A DNA stretch of 64,000 nucleotides from Bacteroides sp. (lineage in GTDB: Bacteria; Bacteroidota; Bacteroidia; Bacteroidales; Muribaculaceae), in NCBI GenBank assembly GCA_014802325.1, contig JAAVCK010000009.1:51839-115838 (forward strand), in the 5' to 3' direction. Made by a program: the position numbers and the translations under genes. The stretch's first letter is position 1. Each line of letters opens with the position of its first letter. Below the pieces are notes generated by a model. That model worked only from the letters and a program-made list of their open reading frames with translations. It ran no database searches and had not been told where the DNA came from. This document shows positions 26,358 through 35,292 of the stretch, piece after piece.

Positions 26358-27329
26358 TCAAAACATCACTGAATACCGCTCATAGGGTACACCAGTAGCT
26401 CCCATCGACGCCTTCTGCTCATAGAGACTTTCGTTGAGATACAACCCATGATCCTCATTGCTCGTACCGAAATCAAAGTAATCCACTCCCGTGCCGAATT
26501 TTCCACCGGCACTTAATTGGATCAGCTTGTCAAACAGGGGCGAGATCATGCTAAGGCGTCGTCCCTCGGGCGACGTTGCAATATACTGGCTGTGAACCAC
26601 CTTCTCAGATATGTATATCACACTGCCCGCAAGCATCTCACCGTCGAGACGGGCTACCCAAAGTTGTATATTGGCCGGAAAACGCGAATGAAGAAGGAGC
26701 ATCTCGTCAAGCGAATGCACCGGAGCCGCATCATGCCTGTCGGCCAGACACTGCTGAAGCATGCAGTAAAAGTCACGCCATGCATTTTCGTCGGTAGCTT
26801 GCTCCACGATCACGCCTGTGGCAAGAGCTTTTTTAAGTCGCTGCCTGCGCCCTTGATTGAACCCCGGATTGTCCGAAAGTCTGATAGCAGCTGAAATCTG
26901 ACACTCGGTTAGACGCGCACCGCTACGAAACAAAGCGTATATATCCTCACCCGAAGGGGCTGCGGCAAAAATGTGAGGCAACGGTTTGTAATCCAAACCT
27001 TTTATATCGCTCTGACGGCAATAATAGGTCATCACATCCCAGAGTGTCATCATGGCAGCCGCATCGAAATGCCGGGGAGGCATAATCCATCCGCCATAAG
27101 TCAGCCCTCTGTGTGAATGAAGCACTCCGTCGGCGGTAATATCGGCCGGAAGAAGAGCTAAGATTTTTCCGTTTTTTCGGGCTATGAGCGAGTGGTCGGT
27201 AAATCGGTCGGCATGATAGTCCATATACCGGCGATCGGTAAGAAACGTGGCGTTTCGCGAGCGGCTGTTAAATTCATTCCACTCACGCTCGCGCGCAACC
27301 TCATACCGCTCTACCGTCCACCCCTCCAT
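26358..27329 (-). CDS. GNAT-fold (FemAB-like) acyltransferase
   Basis: 323 residues from the ATG at 27329, one base after the nitroreductase stop; an ATG 27 bases further upstream would overlap that gene and is less likely. Sequence features fit the Acetyltransf_6/FemAB-like group: FNSRSRNATFLTDRRYMDYH near the N-terminus, KGLDYKPLPHIFA in the middle, then LWVARLDGEMLAGSVIYIS and FDFGTSNEDHGLYLNESLYEQKASMGA at the C-terminus. Such proteins transfer acyl or aminoacyl groups, often to cell-envelope polymers; the substrate here is unknown. Translationally coupled position behind a redox protein is unexplained. Confidence 0.7.
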   Translation of the reverse strand: MEGWTVERYEVAREREWNEFNSRSRNATFLTDRRYMDYHADRFTDHSLIARKNGKILALLPADITADGVLHSHRGLTYGGWIMPPRHFDAAAMMTLWDVMTYYCRQSDIKGLDYKPLPHIFAAAPSGEDIYALFRSGARLTECQISAAIRLSDNPGFNQGRRQRLKKALATGVIVEQATDENAWRDFYCMLQQCLADRHDAAPVHSLDEMLLLHSRFPANIQLWVARLDGEMLAGSVIYISEKVVHSQYIATSPEGRRLSMISPLFDKLIQLSAGGKFGTGVDYFDFGTSNEDHGLYLNESLYEQKASMGATGVPYERYSVMF

Positions 27330-27330
27330 A

Positions 27331-27963
27331 TTATTTCCAGGAGTTGAAATACACATATTCTGGATTCCACTTATCTTTAGGTGTGGTCTCCGCAGCCGGA
27401 TAACCTATACATACACATGCCATAGGGATGATATTGTCGGGAAGTGAGAGGTGTGACGAAAATTTTTCCACTCTTTCAGAAATCGGATAAATTCCACACC
27501 ACACAGCTCCCAGGCCGGAAGCGTGAGCTGCAAGCAAAAGATTTTCAGTGGCGGCAGATACGTCCTGCACCCAGTATTCACGTCCTTCGCCTTCAAATGT
27601 AGAAGTCACGTCGCCACACATTATTACGGCTACCTGAGCCTCGGCAGCCATTTTCATAGATCCGAAATTATCGGCAATGAAATTGAGCGAAGTCGTGTCG
27701 GTAATCACCACGAATCTCCATGGCTGTTTGTTACCGGCCGTAGGAGCGGCCATGGCAGCGCGGAGCAGAGTATCCACTGTAAGTGAATCTACTTTCCGGT
27801 CAGAATATGTTCTCACGCTGGTGCGGGTCATTATATCATCGATAGTTGCAGTAGCAGTCGATTGAGCGACAGGATTTTCATCCGGGGCGGAAGAAACCCG
27901 ATTATACACTACGAGCAATAAGGCCGCAGCAAGAAGAGTGATGAGATAAGCGGAATTTTTCAT
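27331..27963 (-). CDS. Nitroreductase-family FMN protein with N-terminal membrane anchor or signal
   Basis: 210 residues. The first ~22 residues are a hydrophobic signal or anchor without a lipobox, so the enzyme should act outside the cytoplasm, unusual for this family. The nitroreductase fold follows: TRTSVRTYSDRKVD (FMN phosphate site), AAMAAPTAGNKQPWRF, a central NTR region, and GLGAVWCGIYP with CVCIGYPAAE near the end. Substrate unknown. It lies 20 bases downstream of the membrane FMN/iron-sulfur gene, which could supply electrons to it; that link is an inference. Confidence 0.82.
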   Translation of the reverse strand: MKNSAYLITLLAAALLLVVYNRVSSAPDENPVAQSTATATIDDIMTRTSVRTYSDRKVDSLTVDTLLRAAMAAPTAGNKQPWRFVVITDTTSLNFIADNFGSMKMAAEAQVAVIMCGDVTSTFEGEGREYWVQDVSAATENLLLAAHASGLGAVWCGIYPISERVEKFSSHLSLPDNIIPMACVCIGYPAAETTPKDKWNPEYVYFNSWK

Positions 27964-27983
27964 CTTGATTTATCAATAATCCA

Positions 27984-29045
27984 TTAACCAATATTTTCAG
28001 CGCGTTTGAACAATGAGCCGGTAGGACATACAAAGCGACAATACGGACGCGAAACTATAGCGGAAAGAGCTACGAAGGTCAGCGCGGCTATGATGATGCC
28101 CCACCCTGCCGATTCATACTGAAAAGCCTGAAACAATTCAAGATCCATCCACCCCGTAATGCAGTCGGTCCAAAGCATCAGCATCAGTACAGCCCAAAGT
28201 ATCTTGCGAAACCAATCGAGCACTTTCACCACTCTTGCCGATAGACGGATCTTGTAGCCACATATCCCTGCTACGAGTATCTGAGCAGCGCCGAGCGGAC
28301 AGATATGATTGCAATAGTGCTGGGCTCGTCCAAACAAGGGGTAAATAAAAGCTGCTATGAGCATCACGATGGCCACTATGGCTCCGGGCATGGAAAATCC
28401 GTCAGACAGATATTTGAGCATCAGTGAATAATCCAGAAACTGTCCGCACCAAAATCCAAGTACCACCACATTGGCTGTCAGCTGTGCATAATTATATATC
28501 CGGTTTTTCACGAAAAGCGGCACTATACATGCGGTCAAAGTCACGGCAAGAGCTATCCACATCTTGAAGGGAAGCGAGGTCGAAGCACCGGCTTCCGTAC
28601 CAAGATAGAAGTCAAGGCCGTCTATCACATTATTTATTATAGCATTGGACGTGTAAGTGGCGCCGGATACAGCATCTACCTTCTGTTTTAAAGCGTCTTT
28701 GGGTGAAAGGCCTTCCCACCGGCTGAAAAGTACCTCAGCCCTCTTGTAAAACGACGGTGTTTCAGAATTGGGCAGCGGCTTTATTTCACTGATTTTTCCA
28801 TTTTCTATATATATGTCAAGTGGCACAGGACCTGCATATCCGATATTTTTCTTAGCAAACGGAGCTGTATGAATCACGGCCGAACCACCGGGGACGAGTG
28901 ACAATGTGTCGGTCTCAACGGTGAGAGATTGCTCTACACTCGTCACTATATCGTGACCGAGAATCTTTTTATTCACGGCAATAGCGGCCGCAGCCATCAT
29001 AAGAATCGCCAGTATGAGGCTTAATATCTTTGTGATTAGTTTCAT
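27984..29045 (-). CDS. Membrane FMN-binding / iron-sulfur electron transfer protein (NosR-like)
   Basis: 353 residues. An N-terminal helix is followed by an extracytoplasmic FMN_bind domain with the covalent flavinylation motif DAVSGATYTS (Thr130 is the expected attachment site, made by an ApbE-type transferase). Several membrane helices follow (about 162-180, 191-210, 220-237, 283-296, 314-331) with two CxxxCP motifs, Cys245-Cys249 and Cys336-Cys340, as in NosR-type polyferredoxin membrane proteins. It probably moves electrons through the membrane. First gene of a - strand set with a nitroreductase and a GNAT protein, divergent from a Fur-type regulator. No apbE gene is in the window. Confidence 0.82.
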   Translation of the reverse strand: MKLITKILSLILAILMMAAAAIAVNKKILGHDIVTSVEQSLTVETDTLSLVPGGSAVIHTAPFAKKNIGYAGPVPLDIYIENGKISEIKPLPNSETPSFYKRAEVLFSRWEGLSPKDALKQKVDAVSGATYTSNAIINNVIDGLDFYLGTEAGASTSLPFKMWIALAVTLTACIVPLFVKNRIYNYAQLTANVVVLGFWCGQFLDYSLMLKYLSDGFSMPGAIVAIVMLIAAFIYPLFGRAQHYCNHICPLGAAQILVAGICGYKIRLSARVVKVLDWFRKILWAVLMLMLWTDCITGWMDLELFQAFQYESAGWGIIIAALTFVALSAIVSRPYCRFVCPTGSLFKRAENIG

Positions 29046-29052
29046 ATCACTG

Positions 29053-29060
29053 CAAAATTA
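29053..29060 (-). promoter_or_regulatory. -7 box for the FMN/iron-sulfur gene
   Basis: Reads TAATTTTG on the - strand, only eight bases before the start codon region (ATG at 29043-29045), so the leader would be very short. It lies 13 bases from the opposing -7 box for fur. Confidence 0.5.
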
Positions 29061-29072
29061 GCAATTATTTCT

Positions 29073-29080
29073 TATCTTTG
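29073..29080 (+). promoter_or_regulatory. -7 box for the Fur-family gene
   Basis: TATCTTTG, 20 bases before the ATG at 29101. The whole divergent gap is 55 bases, so the two promoters overlap and one bound regulator could control both directions. Confidence 0.55.
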
Positions 29081-29100
29081 TATCAAAATTACTCTCTGCA

Positions 29101-29517
29101 ATGGAAAAAAACGTATTAGATCTGCTCGAACGCCACTCCATAAAACCTACTCCCAACCGAATACTTGTCATCAAGACCCTGCTTAACTCCGAGTATCCGC
29201 TGAGCCTTGTGGAAATTGAGAATCAGCTTGAGACCGTGGAGAAGTCAAGCGTATTCAGAGTGCTGACACTTTTCGTGGAAAAAGATCTCGTCCACACTCT
29301 CGAAGACGGCCGCGGCATAGTCAAGTATGAGATATGCGAGGGACATGATAATCACTCTGCATCCGACATGCACGCTCATTTCTATTGCGAAAAATGCCAG
29401 CGTGTGTTTTGTCTCGAAAATATCAATACGTCAGCGGCCGGTATTCCCGATGAATATCTTATCAAGTCTGTTAATTTTATGATCAAGGGGATTTGCCCTG
29501 ACTGCCGCAAAGACTGA
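29101..29517 (+). CDS. Fur-family metalloregulator
   Basis: 138 residues. N-terminal winged helix (KPTPNRILVIKTLLN, SLVEIENQLE, KSSVFRVLTLFVEKDLV) and a C-terminal dimer domain with structural zinc cysteines Cys96, Cys99, Cys132, Cys135. HAHFYC (91-96) belongs to the regulatory metal site. Members sense iron (Fur), zinc (Zur) or peroxide (PerR); the sequence alone does not settle which. Its divergent neighbours (flavin/iron-sulfur protein, nitroreductase) and the nearby rubrerythrin favour an iron or peroxide role. Its stop directly abuts the stop of the converging GH28 gene. Confidence 0.9.
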   Translation: MEKNVLDLLERHSIKPTPNRILVIKTLLNSEYPLSLVEIENQLETVEKSSVFRVLTLFVEKDLVHTLEDGRGIVKYEICEGHDNHSASDMHAHFYCEKCQRVFCLENINTSAAGIPDEYLIKSVNFMIKGICPDCRKD

Positions 29518-30900
29518 TCAGCGAAATATTCTGTCTTTATCAGTAACCTGAGTGGGTGTACCGGCGTGACCGCCTATGCTACATTCGCCCACATTCACGT
29601 CTGCCACATTTTCAAAGCACACTCCTATTACTGCCTCACCCACTTCGATATTATCAAATGTCACCCGACGCACTTTCTCGCTTTCCGAACCTTGAAGCAC
29701 AAGTGCGGCCGCCGATGCTTTATCGCAGTAAAGCCCGTTGACATACAGGTCACTTACTTTTGAATACCGATCGTTACCATCGCCTTCCGATGCGTAGCGC
29801 GACGTAACATAAAACAAGTCTTCCACCTCTCCGAAGCGGCAGTTGTTCACAAAAATGTTTTTCACATACGCGCCCCTGTCAGCGTTGGTCTTCACATAAA
29901 TTCCACGCTTGCAATACCCCGAGGCCGTGCAGTTCTCAATAATTACATTTTCCACACCTGCAGACATCTCACTGCCTATCACTACGCCATGAAGGCCTTT
30001 GAAGCGGCAGTTTCTGATAAGTATTCTTGCCGACGGGCGCGACAGACGCCAGCCGTCGTTATCACGTCCGCTTTTGATGGCAATATTGTCGTCGCCATTA
30101 TCGAAATCTATGTCCTCGATAATTATGTCCTGCGAACCGTCAGGATCTATACCATCATTATTCACAAGTTTGGCATCGAATCTCAGGCCGCGGCAAATGA
30201 TATTGCTGCTCATAAGCAGATGTATACACCAAAACGGTGAGTTGATTATCTTTACACCTTCCACCGTCACTCCTTCACAATTATAAAACTGTATGAGATG
30301 CGGCCTGAGCAGATGCCCCGGACCGAATACACGTTCAGCCGGATCAACTTCATCATGATTCATCTGCCGCGACATCATCTGGTCGGATTTCTGCTCTCGG
30401 CGCCAAAGTGCAAACGTGGAGCCGGCGTTACCGTCAATAGTTCCTTTACCTGTAATGGCAACATTATGAAGATCTTTTCCATATATGAACGGAGAGTAAT
30501 TTGACAAAAATGTCCCTTCCCATGAAGTGTCGACCAAAGGATAGTCGGTAGCATCGGGCGAGAATCTTATCACAGCCTCTTCACCAATATTCAATGTGAC
30601 ATTGCTGCGCAGCCATATAGGACCTTTCACATAATAGATACCGGCCGGAGCCGATACTATCGCGCCTCCCTCGTCAGATGCAGCCTTAATGGCTCGCGCA
30701 AATGCATCGCGACAGTCGGTCACGCCGTCAGCCACTCCCCCGAAGTCATCCACTGTCAGCACACGGGACGGATGTTTAGCTCCGGTGACAGCCGTCAGTA
30801 TTGAGTCACGCATAGCGTAAGCATACGCCATATCTACTTGGGCGGTCATGGTAGATGAGATAATCATAGTCAAAACTCCGAGCAAAGTAAATCTTTTCAT
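29518..30900 (-). CDS. GH28 polygalacturonase-like glycoside hydrolase
   Basis: 460 residues with a signal peptide (cleavage near MTAQV). Parallel beta-helix with the catalytic set Asp249 (VNNDGID), Asp270-Asp271 (DNGDDN), His304 (GLHG) and Lys337; the usual RIK is YVK here. N-terminal VDDFGGVADGVTD is the family start. Exported hydrolase of pectic backbone, specificity unknown. It has no adjacent pectin genes and runs into fur with no space between the two stop codons, so antisense overlap of the transcripts is likely. Confidence 0.9.
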   Translation of the reverse strand: MKRFTLLGVLTMIISSTMTAQVDMAYAYAMRDSILTAVTGAKHPSRVLTVDDFGGVADGVTDCRDAFARAIKAASDEGGAIVSAPAGIYYVKGPIWLRSNVTLNIGEEAVIRFSPDATDYPLVDTSWEGTFLSNYSPFIYGKDLHNVAITGKGTIDGNAGSTFALWRREQKSDQMMSRQMNHDEVDPAERVFGPGHLLRPHLIQFYNCEGVTVEGVKIINSPFWCIHLLMSSNIICRGLRFDAKLVNNDGIDPDGSQDIIIEDIDFDNGDDNIAIKSGRDNDGWRLSRPSARILIRNCRFKGLHGVVIGSEMSAGVENVIIENCTASGYCKRGIYVKTNADRGAYVKNIFVNNCRFGEVEDLFYVTSRYASEGDGNDRYSKVSDLYVNGLYCDKASAAALVLQGSESEKVRRVTFDNIEVGEAVIGVCFENVADVNVGECSIGGHAGTPTQVTDKDRIFR

Positions 30901-30942
30901 GATACGGTTAAGAAAATTATTTTGAGCAAATATAATGATTTT

Positions 30943-30973
30943 TTTGCAATTTCAGCAAAATCAGTTAACTTTG
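30943..30973 (+). promoter_or_regulatory. Consensus promoter of the DUF1846 gene
   Basis: TTTG (30943-30946), 19-base spacer, TAACTTTG (30966-30973): an exact match to the Bacteroidota consensus. The ATG at 30983 is only nine bases after the -7 box, so the mRNA should be leaderless or nearly so. Confidence 0.8.
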
Positions 30974-30982
30974 CAATCCGTT

Positions 30983-32452
30983 ATGAAATACGGATTTGAC
31001 AACGACAAGTACCTCAGGATACAGTCTGAGCACATTAAAGAGCGTATTGCAAAGTTTGGCAACAAGCTCTATCTTGAATTAGGTGGAAAACTCTTTGACG
31101 ACTATCACGCCAGCCGCGTTCTGCCGGGATTTCAGCCCGACAGCAAGTTGCGTATGCTTAGCCAGCTCAGCGAAAATGCTGAAATAGTAATAGTCATCAG
31201 CGCGCTTGACATTGAGAAGAATAAAGTACGTCAGGATCTGGGTATAACCTACGATATGGACGTGCTGCGCCTTCGCGAGGAGTTTATGAAGCGTGGATTT
31301 CTCGTCAGTTCGGTAGTGGTGACTCACTACAACGGACAGAGCAGTGCCGATGCTTTCCGCGAAAAACTCGCGCGCCTCGACATCACCACCTACGTCCACT
31401 ACACCATCGAGGGCTATCCCACCAACGTCGGTCTGATAGATTCCGACGAAGGCTTCGGACGCAACGACTATGTAGAGACCACCCGTCCGCTTGTCATTGT
31501 CACCGCCCCCGGTCCCGGCAGCGGCAAGATGGCAGTGTGTCTGAGCCAGCTCTACAACGAGCATAAGCGGGGCATAGAAGCCGGATATGCAAAATTCGAG
31601 ACTTTCCCCGTGTGGAGTCTGCCTCTGAAGCACCCGGTCAACATTGCCTACGAAGCCGCCACGGCTGACCTTAACGACGTCAACATGATTGACCCGTTCC
31701 ACCTCGAAGCATATGGCAAGACCGCCATTAACTACAATCGCGACATAGAGATATTCCCCGTACTTAATGCACTGTTTGAAGGCATCTACGGAGAGAATCC
31801 TTATAAATCGCCCACTGACATGGGTGTGAATATGGTAGGCTTCTGTATTGACGACGACGAGGTATGCTGCCGTGCGTCGAAAGACGAGATAATCCGCCGC
31901 TACTACACCGCGCTGTGCAGCATGGCTATGGGCGACTGCAATGAAAGCGAAGTCAATAAGATAGCGCTGCTCATGAAGCAGGCAAAAATCGACACCGCTT
32001 ACCGACGCACCACAGTAGCGGCCCGTCAGCGTGCCGAAAAGAGCGGAGTACCCTGCTCGGCTATCGAGCTGGCCGACGGAACCATCATCACTGCCGAAAC
32101 CGGCTCTCTGCTCGGCCCGAGTGCTGCTCTCATACTTAATGCCATAAAGCATCTGGCAGGTATAGATCACGGAGTGAAACTAATTCCTCAGCAGATGATC
32201 GAACCTATACAGTTTACAAAAATCAACTATCTGCGCAGCCGTAATCCGCGCCTGCACACCGATGAAGTACTCGTGGCACTGTCGGTGCTCAGCACCCGCG
32301 ATGAAAATTGCCGTCGGGCACTCGAAAAACTTCCCGAGCTCAACGGTTGCCAGGTTCACTCGACGGTGATGCTCGGCGAGGTGGATCACAAGATATTCAA
32401 GAAGCTGGGCGTGGGACTGACATGCGACCCCGTGCGCAAAGTCAAGAAATAA
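30983..32452 (+). CDS. DUF1846 family protein
   Basis: 489 residues from the ATG at 30983; a start 48 bases upstream is rejected because it precedes the promoter -7 box. The family is found in many Firmicutes and Bacteroidetes and has no established function. Visible features: MKYGFDNDKYL start, VISALDIEKNKVRQDLGITY, PTNVGLIDSDEGFGRNDY, and a P-loop-like APGPGSGKMA (about 175-184). KMAVCLSQ after it is conserved in relatives as far as recalled. Cytoplasmic, no signal. Stand-alone gene with its own consensus promoter; valS follows with its own promoter. Confidence 0.85.
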   Translation: MKYGFDNDKYLRIQSEHIKERIAKFGNKLYLELGGKLFDDYHASRVLPGFQPDSKLRMLSQLSENAEIVIVISALDIEKNKVRQDLGITYDMDVLRLREEFMKRGFLVSSVVVTHYNGQSSADAFREKLARLDITTYVHYTIEGYPTNVGLIDSDEGFGRNDYVETTRPLVIVTAPGPGSGKMAVCLSQLYNEHKRGIEAGYAKFETFPVWSLPLKHPVNIAYEAATADLNDVNMIDPFHLEAYGKTAINYNRDIEIFPVLNALFEGIYGENPYKSPTDMGVNMVGFCIDDDEVCCRASKDEIIRRYYTALCSMAMGDCNESEVNKIALLMKQAKIDTAYRRTTVAARQRAEKSGVPCSAIELADGTIITAETGSLLGPSAALILNAIKHLAGIDHGVKLIPQQMIEPIQFTKINYLRSRNPRLHTDEVLVALSVLSTRDENCRRALEKLPELNGCQVHSTVMLGEVDHKIFKKLGVGLTCDPVRKVKK

Positions 32453-32453
32453 C

Positions 32454-32484
32454 TTGCTTGTATCGGTCAAAAATTATATCTTTG
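32454..32484 (+). promoter_or_regulatory. Promoter of valS
   Basis: TTG (32454-32456), 20-base spacer, TATCTTTG (32477-32484), 27 bases before the valS ATG. The -33 triplet overlaps the end of the DUF1846 gene by only one or two bases. Confidence 0.7.
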
Positions 32485-32511
32485 TAAAAAACTTTCACGA
32501 TATAAATATTC

Positions 32512-35124
32512 ATGAACGAATTAGCTACTAAATACGACCCTAAATCGGTCGAAGACAAGTGGTATGGTTACTGGATGGACCACGGCCTGTTCCACTCCGA
32601 ACCCGACAGTCGCGAACCTTACACCATAGTCATTCCCCCGCCTAACGTGACCGGTATTCTTCACATGGGTCACATGCTCAACAATACGATTCAGGACATC
32701 CTGGTGCGTCGCGCGCGCATGACAGGCAAAAACGCTCTGTGGGTGCCCGGTACCGACCACGCCGCCATAGCCACCGAAGCCAAGGTAGTAAACAAGCTTG
32801 CCAAGGAGGGTATCAAGAAAAGCGACCTGTCGCGCGAAGAATTTCTTGAACACGCATGGGACTGGACCCATACCCACGGCGGTAAGATTCTTGAGCAGCT
32901 GAAAAAGCTCGGAGCTTCATGTGATTGGGATCGCACTGCATTCACTATGGACGACATTCGTTCGCGCAGCGTGATCAAGGTCTTTGTCGATCTTTACCGC
33001 AAAGGTCTGATATACCGTGGCAAGCGTATGGTCAACTGGGACCCCGCCGCCCGTACGGCTCTGTCGGATATTGAAGTTGTATATAAGGAGGAACACAGCA
33101 AGCTCTATTATCTTCGCTATAAAATAGTAGGCGAAGACGGGTATGCTATCGTGGCTACTACACGCCCCGAGACTATAATGGGCGATACCGCCATGTGTAT
33201 CAACCCCAACGACCCCAAAAATGCCCATCTCAAAGGGAAGCGCGTTATCGTGCCTCTGGTAAATCGCGAAATACCTGTGATAGAGGATGATTATGTGGAG
33301 ATAGACTTCGGTACGGGATGTCTTAAAGTCACTCCGGCTCACGACATGAACGATAATATGCTCGGTCAGAAGCATAATCTCGAAACTATCGACATATTCA
33401 ACGACGACGCCACCATAAGCGAAGCCGCCGGCATGTATGTAGGCATGGATCGCTTTGATGTACGCAAAAAAATAGCCGAAGATCTTCTGGCCGCCGGTCT
33501 TATCGAGAAAATCGAGGACTACGACAATAAGGTAGGATATTCGGAGCGCAACATCGATACTGCGGTTGAGCCCCGATTGTCAGACCAGTGGTTTCTCAAG
33601 ATGGAAGGCCTTGCTGCGCCCGCACTTGATGCGGTCGACAACGGTACGATTTCCTTCGTTCCCGAAAAATTCAAGACCACTTATGACCGTTGGATGACCG
33701 ACATTCACGACTGGTGTATCTCACGCCAGCTCTGGTGGGGTCACCGCGTACCGGCTTATTATCTGCCCGACGGACGTTTCGTAGTAGCCGAGACCCCCGA
33801 GGAAGCATTGACTCTCGCACGCGAACTCGATCCGACCGTTTCGGCCGAGCAGCTGCACCAGGATGAAGACTGCCTCGACACATGGTTCAGCTCATGGCTC
33901 TGGCCTATCTCTCTGTTCAACGGCATACTCGATCCGGGCAATAAGGAAATTTCATACTACTACCCTACCGCCGACCTTGTGACCGGCCCCGATATCATTT
34001 TCTTCTGGGTGGCACGCATGATTATGGCCGGATACGAATTTGTAGGCAAGCAGCCGTTCAACAATGTGTATTTCACCGGTATCGTACGCGACGAAATCGG
34101 CCGCAAGATGTCAAAGCAGCTTGGCAACTCACCTGACCCGCTTGATCTTATCGACACCTACGGAGCCGATGGCGTGCGCATGGGTCTGATGATGGCCGCC
34201 CCTGCCGGCAACGACATATTCTTCGACAAAAAACTTTGTGAAAACGGCCGAAATTTCTGCAATAAGATCTGGAATGCTTTCCGTCTGGTAAAGGGCTGGG
34301 AAGTAGCCGAAAATATAGAGCAGCCTGAGAGCGCACGTATCGCAGTGAAATGGTTCGGCAGCAAACTCGCAGCCGTGGCTGCGGAGGTCAACGATCTGTT
34401 TGGAAAATTCCGCCTCAGCGAAGCGCTCACTACCGTATACCGTCTCTTCTGGGATGAATTCTCGTCATGGTATCTTGAAATGGTCAAGCCCGAATATGGC
34501 AAGCCCATTGATCGCGCCACACTCACGGCCACACTCGGTTACTTCGACTCACTTCTTCGCATCCTTCACCCGTTCATGCCGTTTATCACCGAAGAGCTTT
34601 GGCAGCATCTGGCCGAGCGTCGTCCCGGCGAATCTATCATGATGGCGAGCATGCCCGTAGAAGGCACACCTGACGAAAATGTCCTCGCTTCTATGGAGAC
34701 AGCTAAGGAAGTCATCAATGGTATTCGCGGTGTGCGCGCCCAGCGCAACATCCCTCAGCGCAATGAACTTCAGCTTCTCGTAGTAAACTCCACCGTCGAC
34801 TATAAGCCTGTGATTACCAAGCTCGGAAATCTCTCGGCTATCGACACCGTAAGCGAAAAAGATCCTGCCTCAGCTACATTCATGGTAGGCACTCAGGAGT
34901 TTAACATACCTCTTCGCGAAAATATCGACGTAGAGGCTGAGAAAGCCAAGCTAACAAAGGATATAGAATACTACGAAGGTTTCCGTAAGTCAGTTGAAAA
35001 GAAACTCTCCAACGAGCGTTTCGTCAATAACGCCCCCGCCGCTGTAGTAGAAACCGAGCGCAAGAAACTCGCCGACGCCATCTCTCGTCTCGAAACTCTC
35101 AAAGCGGCTCTCAACGCGCTCTGA
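32512..35124 (+). CDS. valS: Valyl-tRNA synthetase
   Basis: 870 residues, normal length. Class I synthetase charging tRNA-Val. HMGH (His51-His54) and KMSKQ (532-536, [12 protein letters not shown]) are the ATP-site signatures; the editing domain has [12 protein letters not shown]. The C-terminal coiled coil (about 805-870, [16 protein letters not shown]) is typical of ValS and separates it from IleS and LeuS. A hairpin follows the stop. Confidence 0.97.
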   Translation: MNELATKYDPKSVEDKWYGYWMDHGLFHSEPDSREPYTIVIPPPNVTGILHMGHMLNNTIQDILVRRARMTGKNALWVPGTDHAAIATEAKVVNKLAKEGIKKSDLSREEFLEHAWDWTHTHGGKILEQLKKLGASCDWDRTAFTMDDIRSRSVIKVFVDLYRKGLIYRGKRMVNWDPAARTALSDIEVVYKEEHSKLYYLRYKIVGEDGYAIVATTRPETIMGDTAMCINPNDPKNAHLKGKRVIVPLVNREIPVIEDDYVEIDFGTGCLKVTPAHDMNDNMLGQKHNLETIDIFNDDATISEAAGMYVGMDRFDVRKKIAEDLLAAGLIEKIEDYDNKVGYSERNIDTAVEPRLSDQWFLKMEGLAAPALDAVDNGTISFVPEKFKTTYDRWMTDIHDWCISRQLWWGHRVPAYYLPDGRFVVAETPEEALTLARELDPTVSAEQLHQDEDCLDTWFSSWLWPISLFNGILDPGNKEISYYYPTADLVTGPDIIFFWVARMIMAGYEFVGKQPFNNVYFTGIVRDEIGRKMSKQLGNSPDPLDLIDTYGADGVRMGLMMAAPAGNDIFFDKKLCENGRNFCNKIWNAFRLVKGWEVAENIEQPESARIAVKWFGSKLAAVAAEVNDLFGKFRLSEALTTVYRLFWDEFSSWYLEMVKPEYGKPIDRATLTATLGYFDSLLRILHPFMPFITEELWQHLAERRPGESIMMASMPVEGTPDENVLASMETAKEVINGIRGVRAQRNIPQRNELQLLVVNSTVDYKPVITKLGNLSAIDTVSEKDPASATFMVGTQEFNIPLRENIDVEAEKAKLTKDIEYYEGFRKSVEKKLSNERFVNNAPAAVVETERKKLADAISRLETLKAALNAL

Positions 35125-35153
35125 CCGGAGCACCCACATATCTCAAAAAAGAC

Positions 35154-35189
35154 AGCTCTGCGCCACTCTTCACGAGCCGACGCAGAGCT
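35154..35189 (+). terminator. Hairpin after valS
   Basis: AGCTCTGCG (35154-35162) pairs perfectly with CGCAGAGCT (35181-35189) around an 18-base loop. A weak T-poor tail follows (TATAAAATC), so termination is likely but not certain. Confidence 0.6.
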
Positions 35190-35292
35190 TATAAAATCAA
35201 AAAGCTAATAATCTTATCCAATTTCAAATATTGGACTTAACTTCCTTACGTTAGTTTAATTCCAATACTTGGTTTTTAAGATATTTAACAAT

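Noticed and set aside
27330..27356. Upstream ATG giving the GNAT protein nine more residues
   Set aside because: It would overlap the nitroreductase coding end, while the ATG at 27329 lies one base after that stop, the usual coupled arrangement.
30935..30982. Upstream ATG extending the DUF1846 protein by 16 residues
   Set aside because: It precedes and overlaps the consensus promoter, so it would not be on the mRNA; the extra residues are low-complexity.
31079..32170. Open frame of 363 codons on the - strand opposite the DUF1846 gene
   Set aside because: It lies wholly inside a well-supported gene, has no recognisable motifs and is the usual antisense shadow of high-GC third positions.
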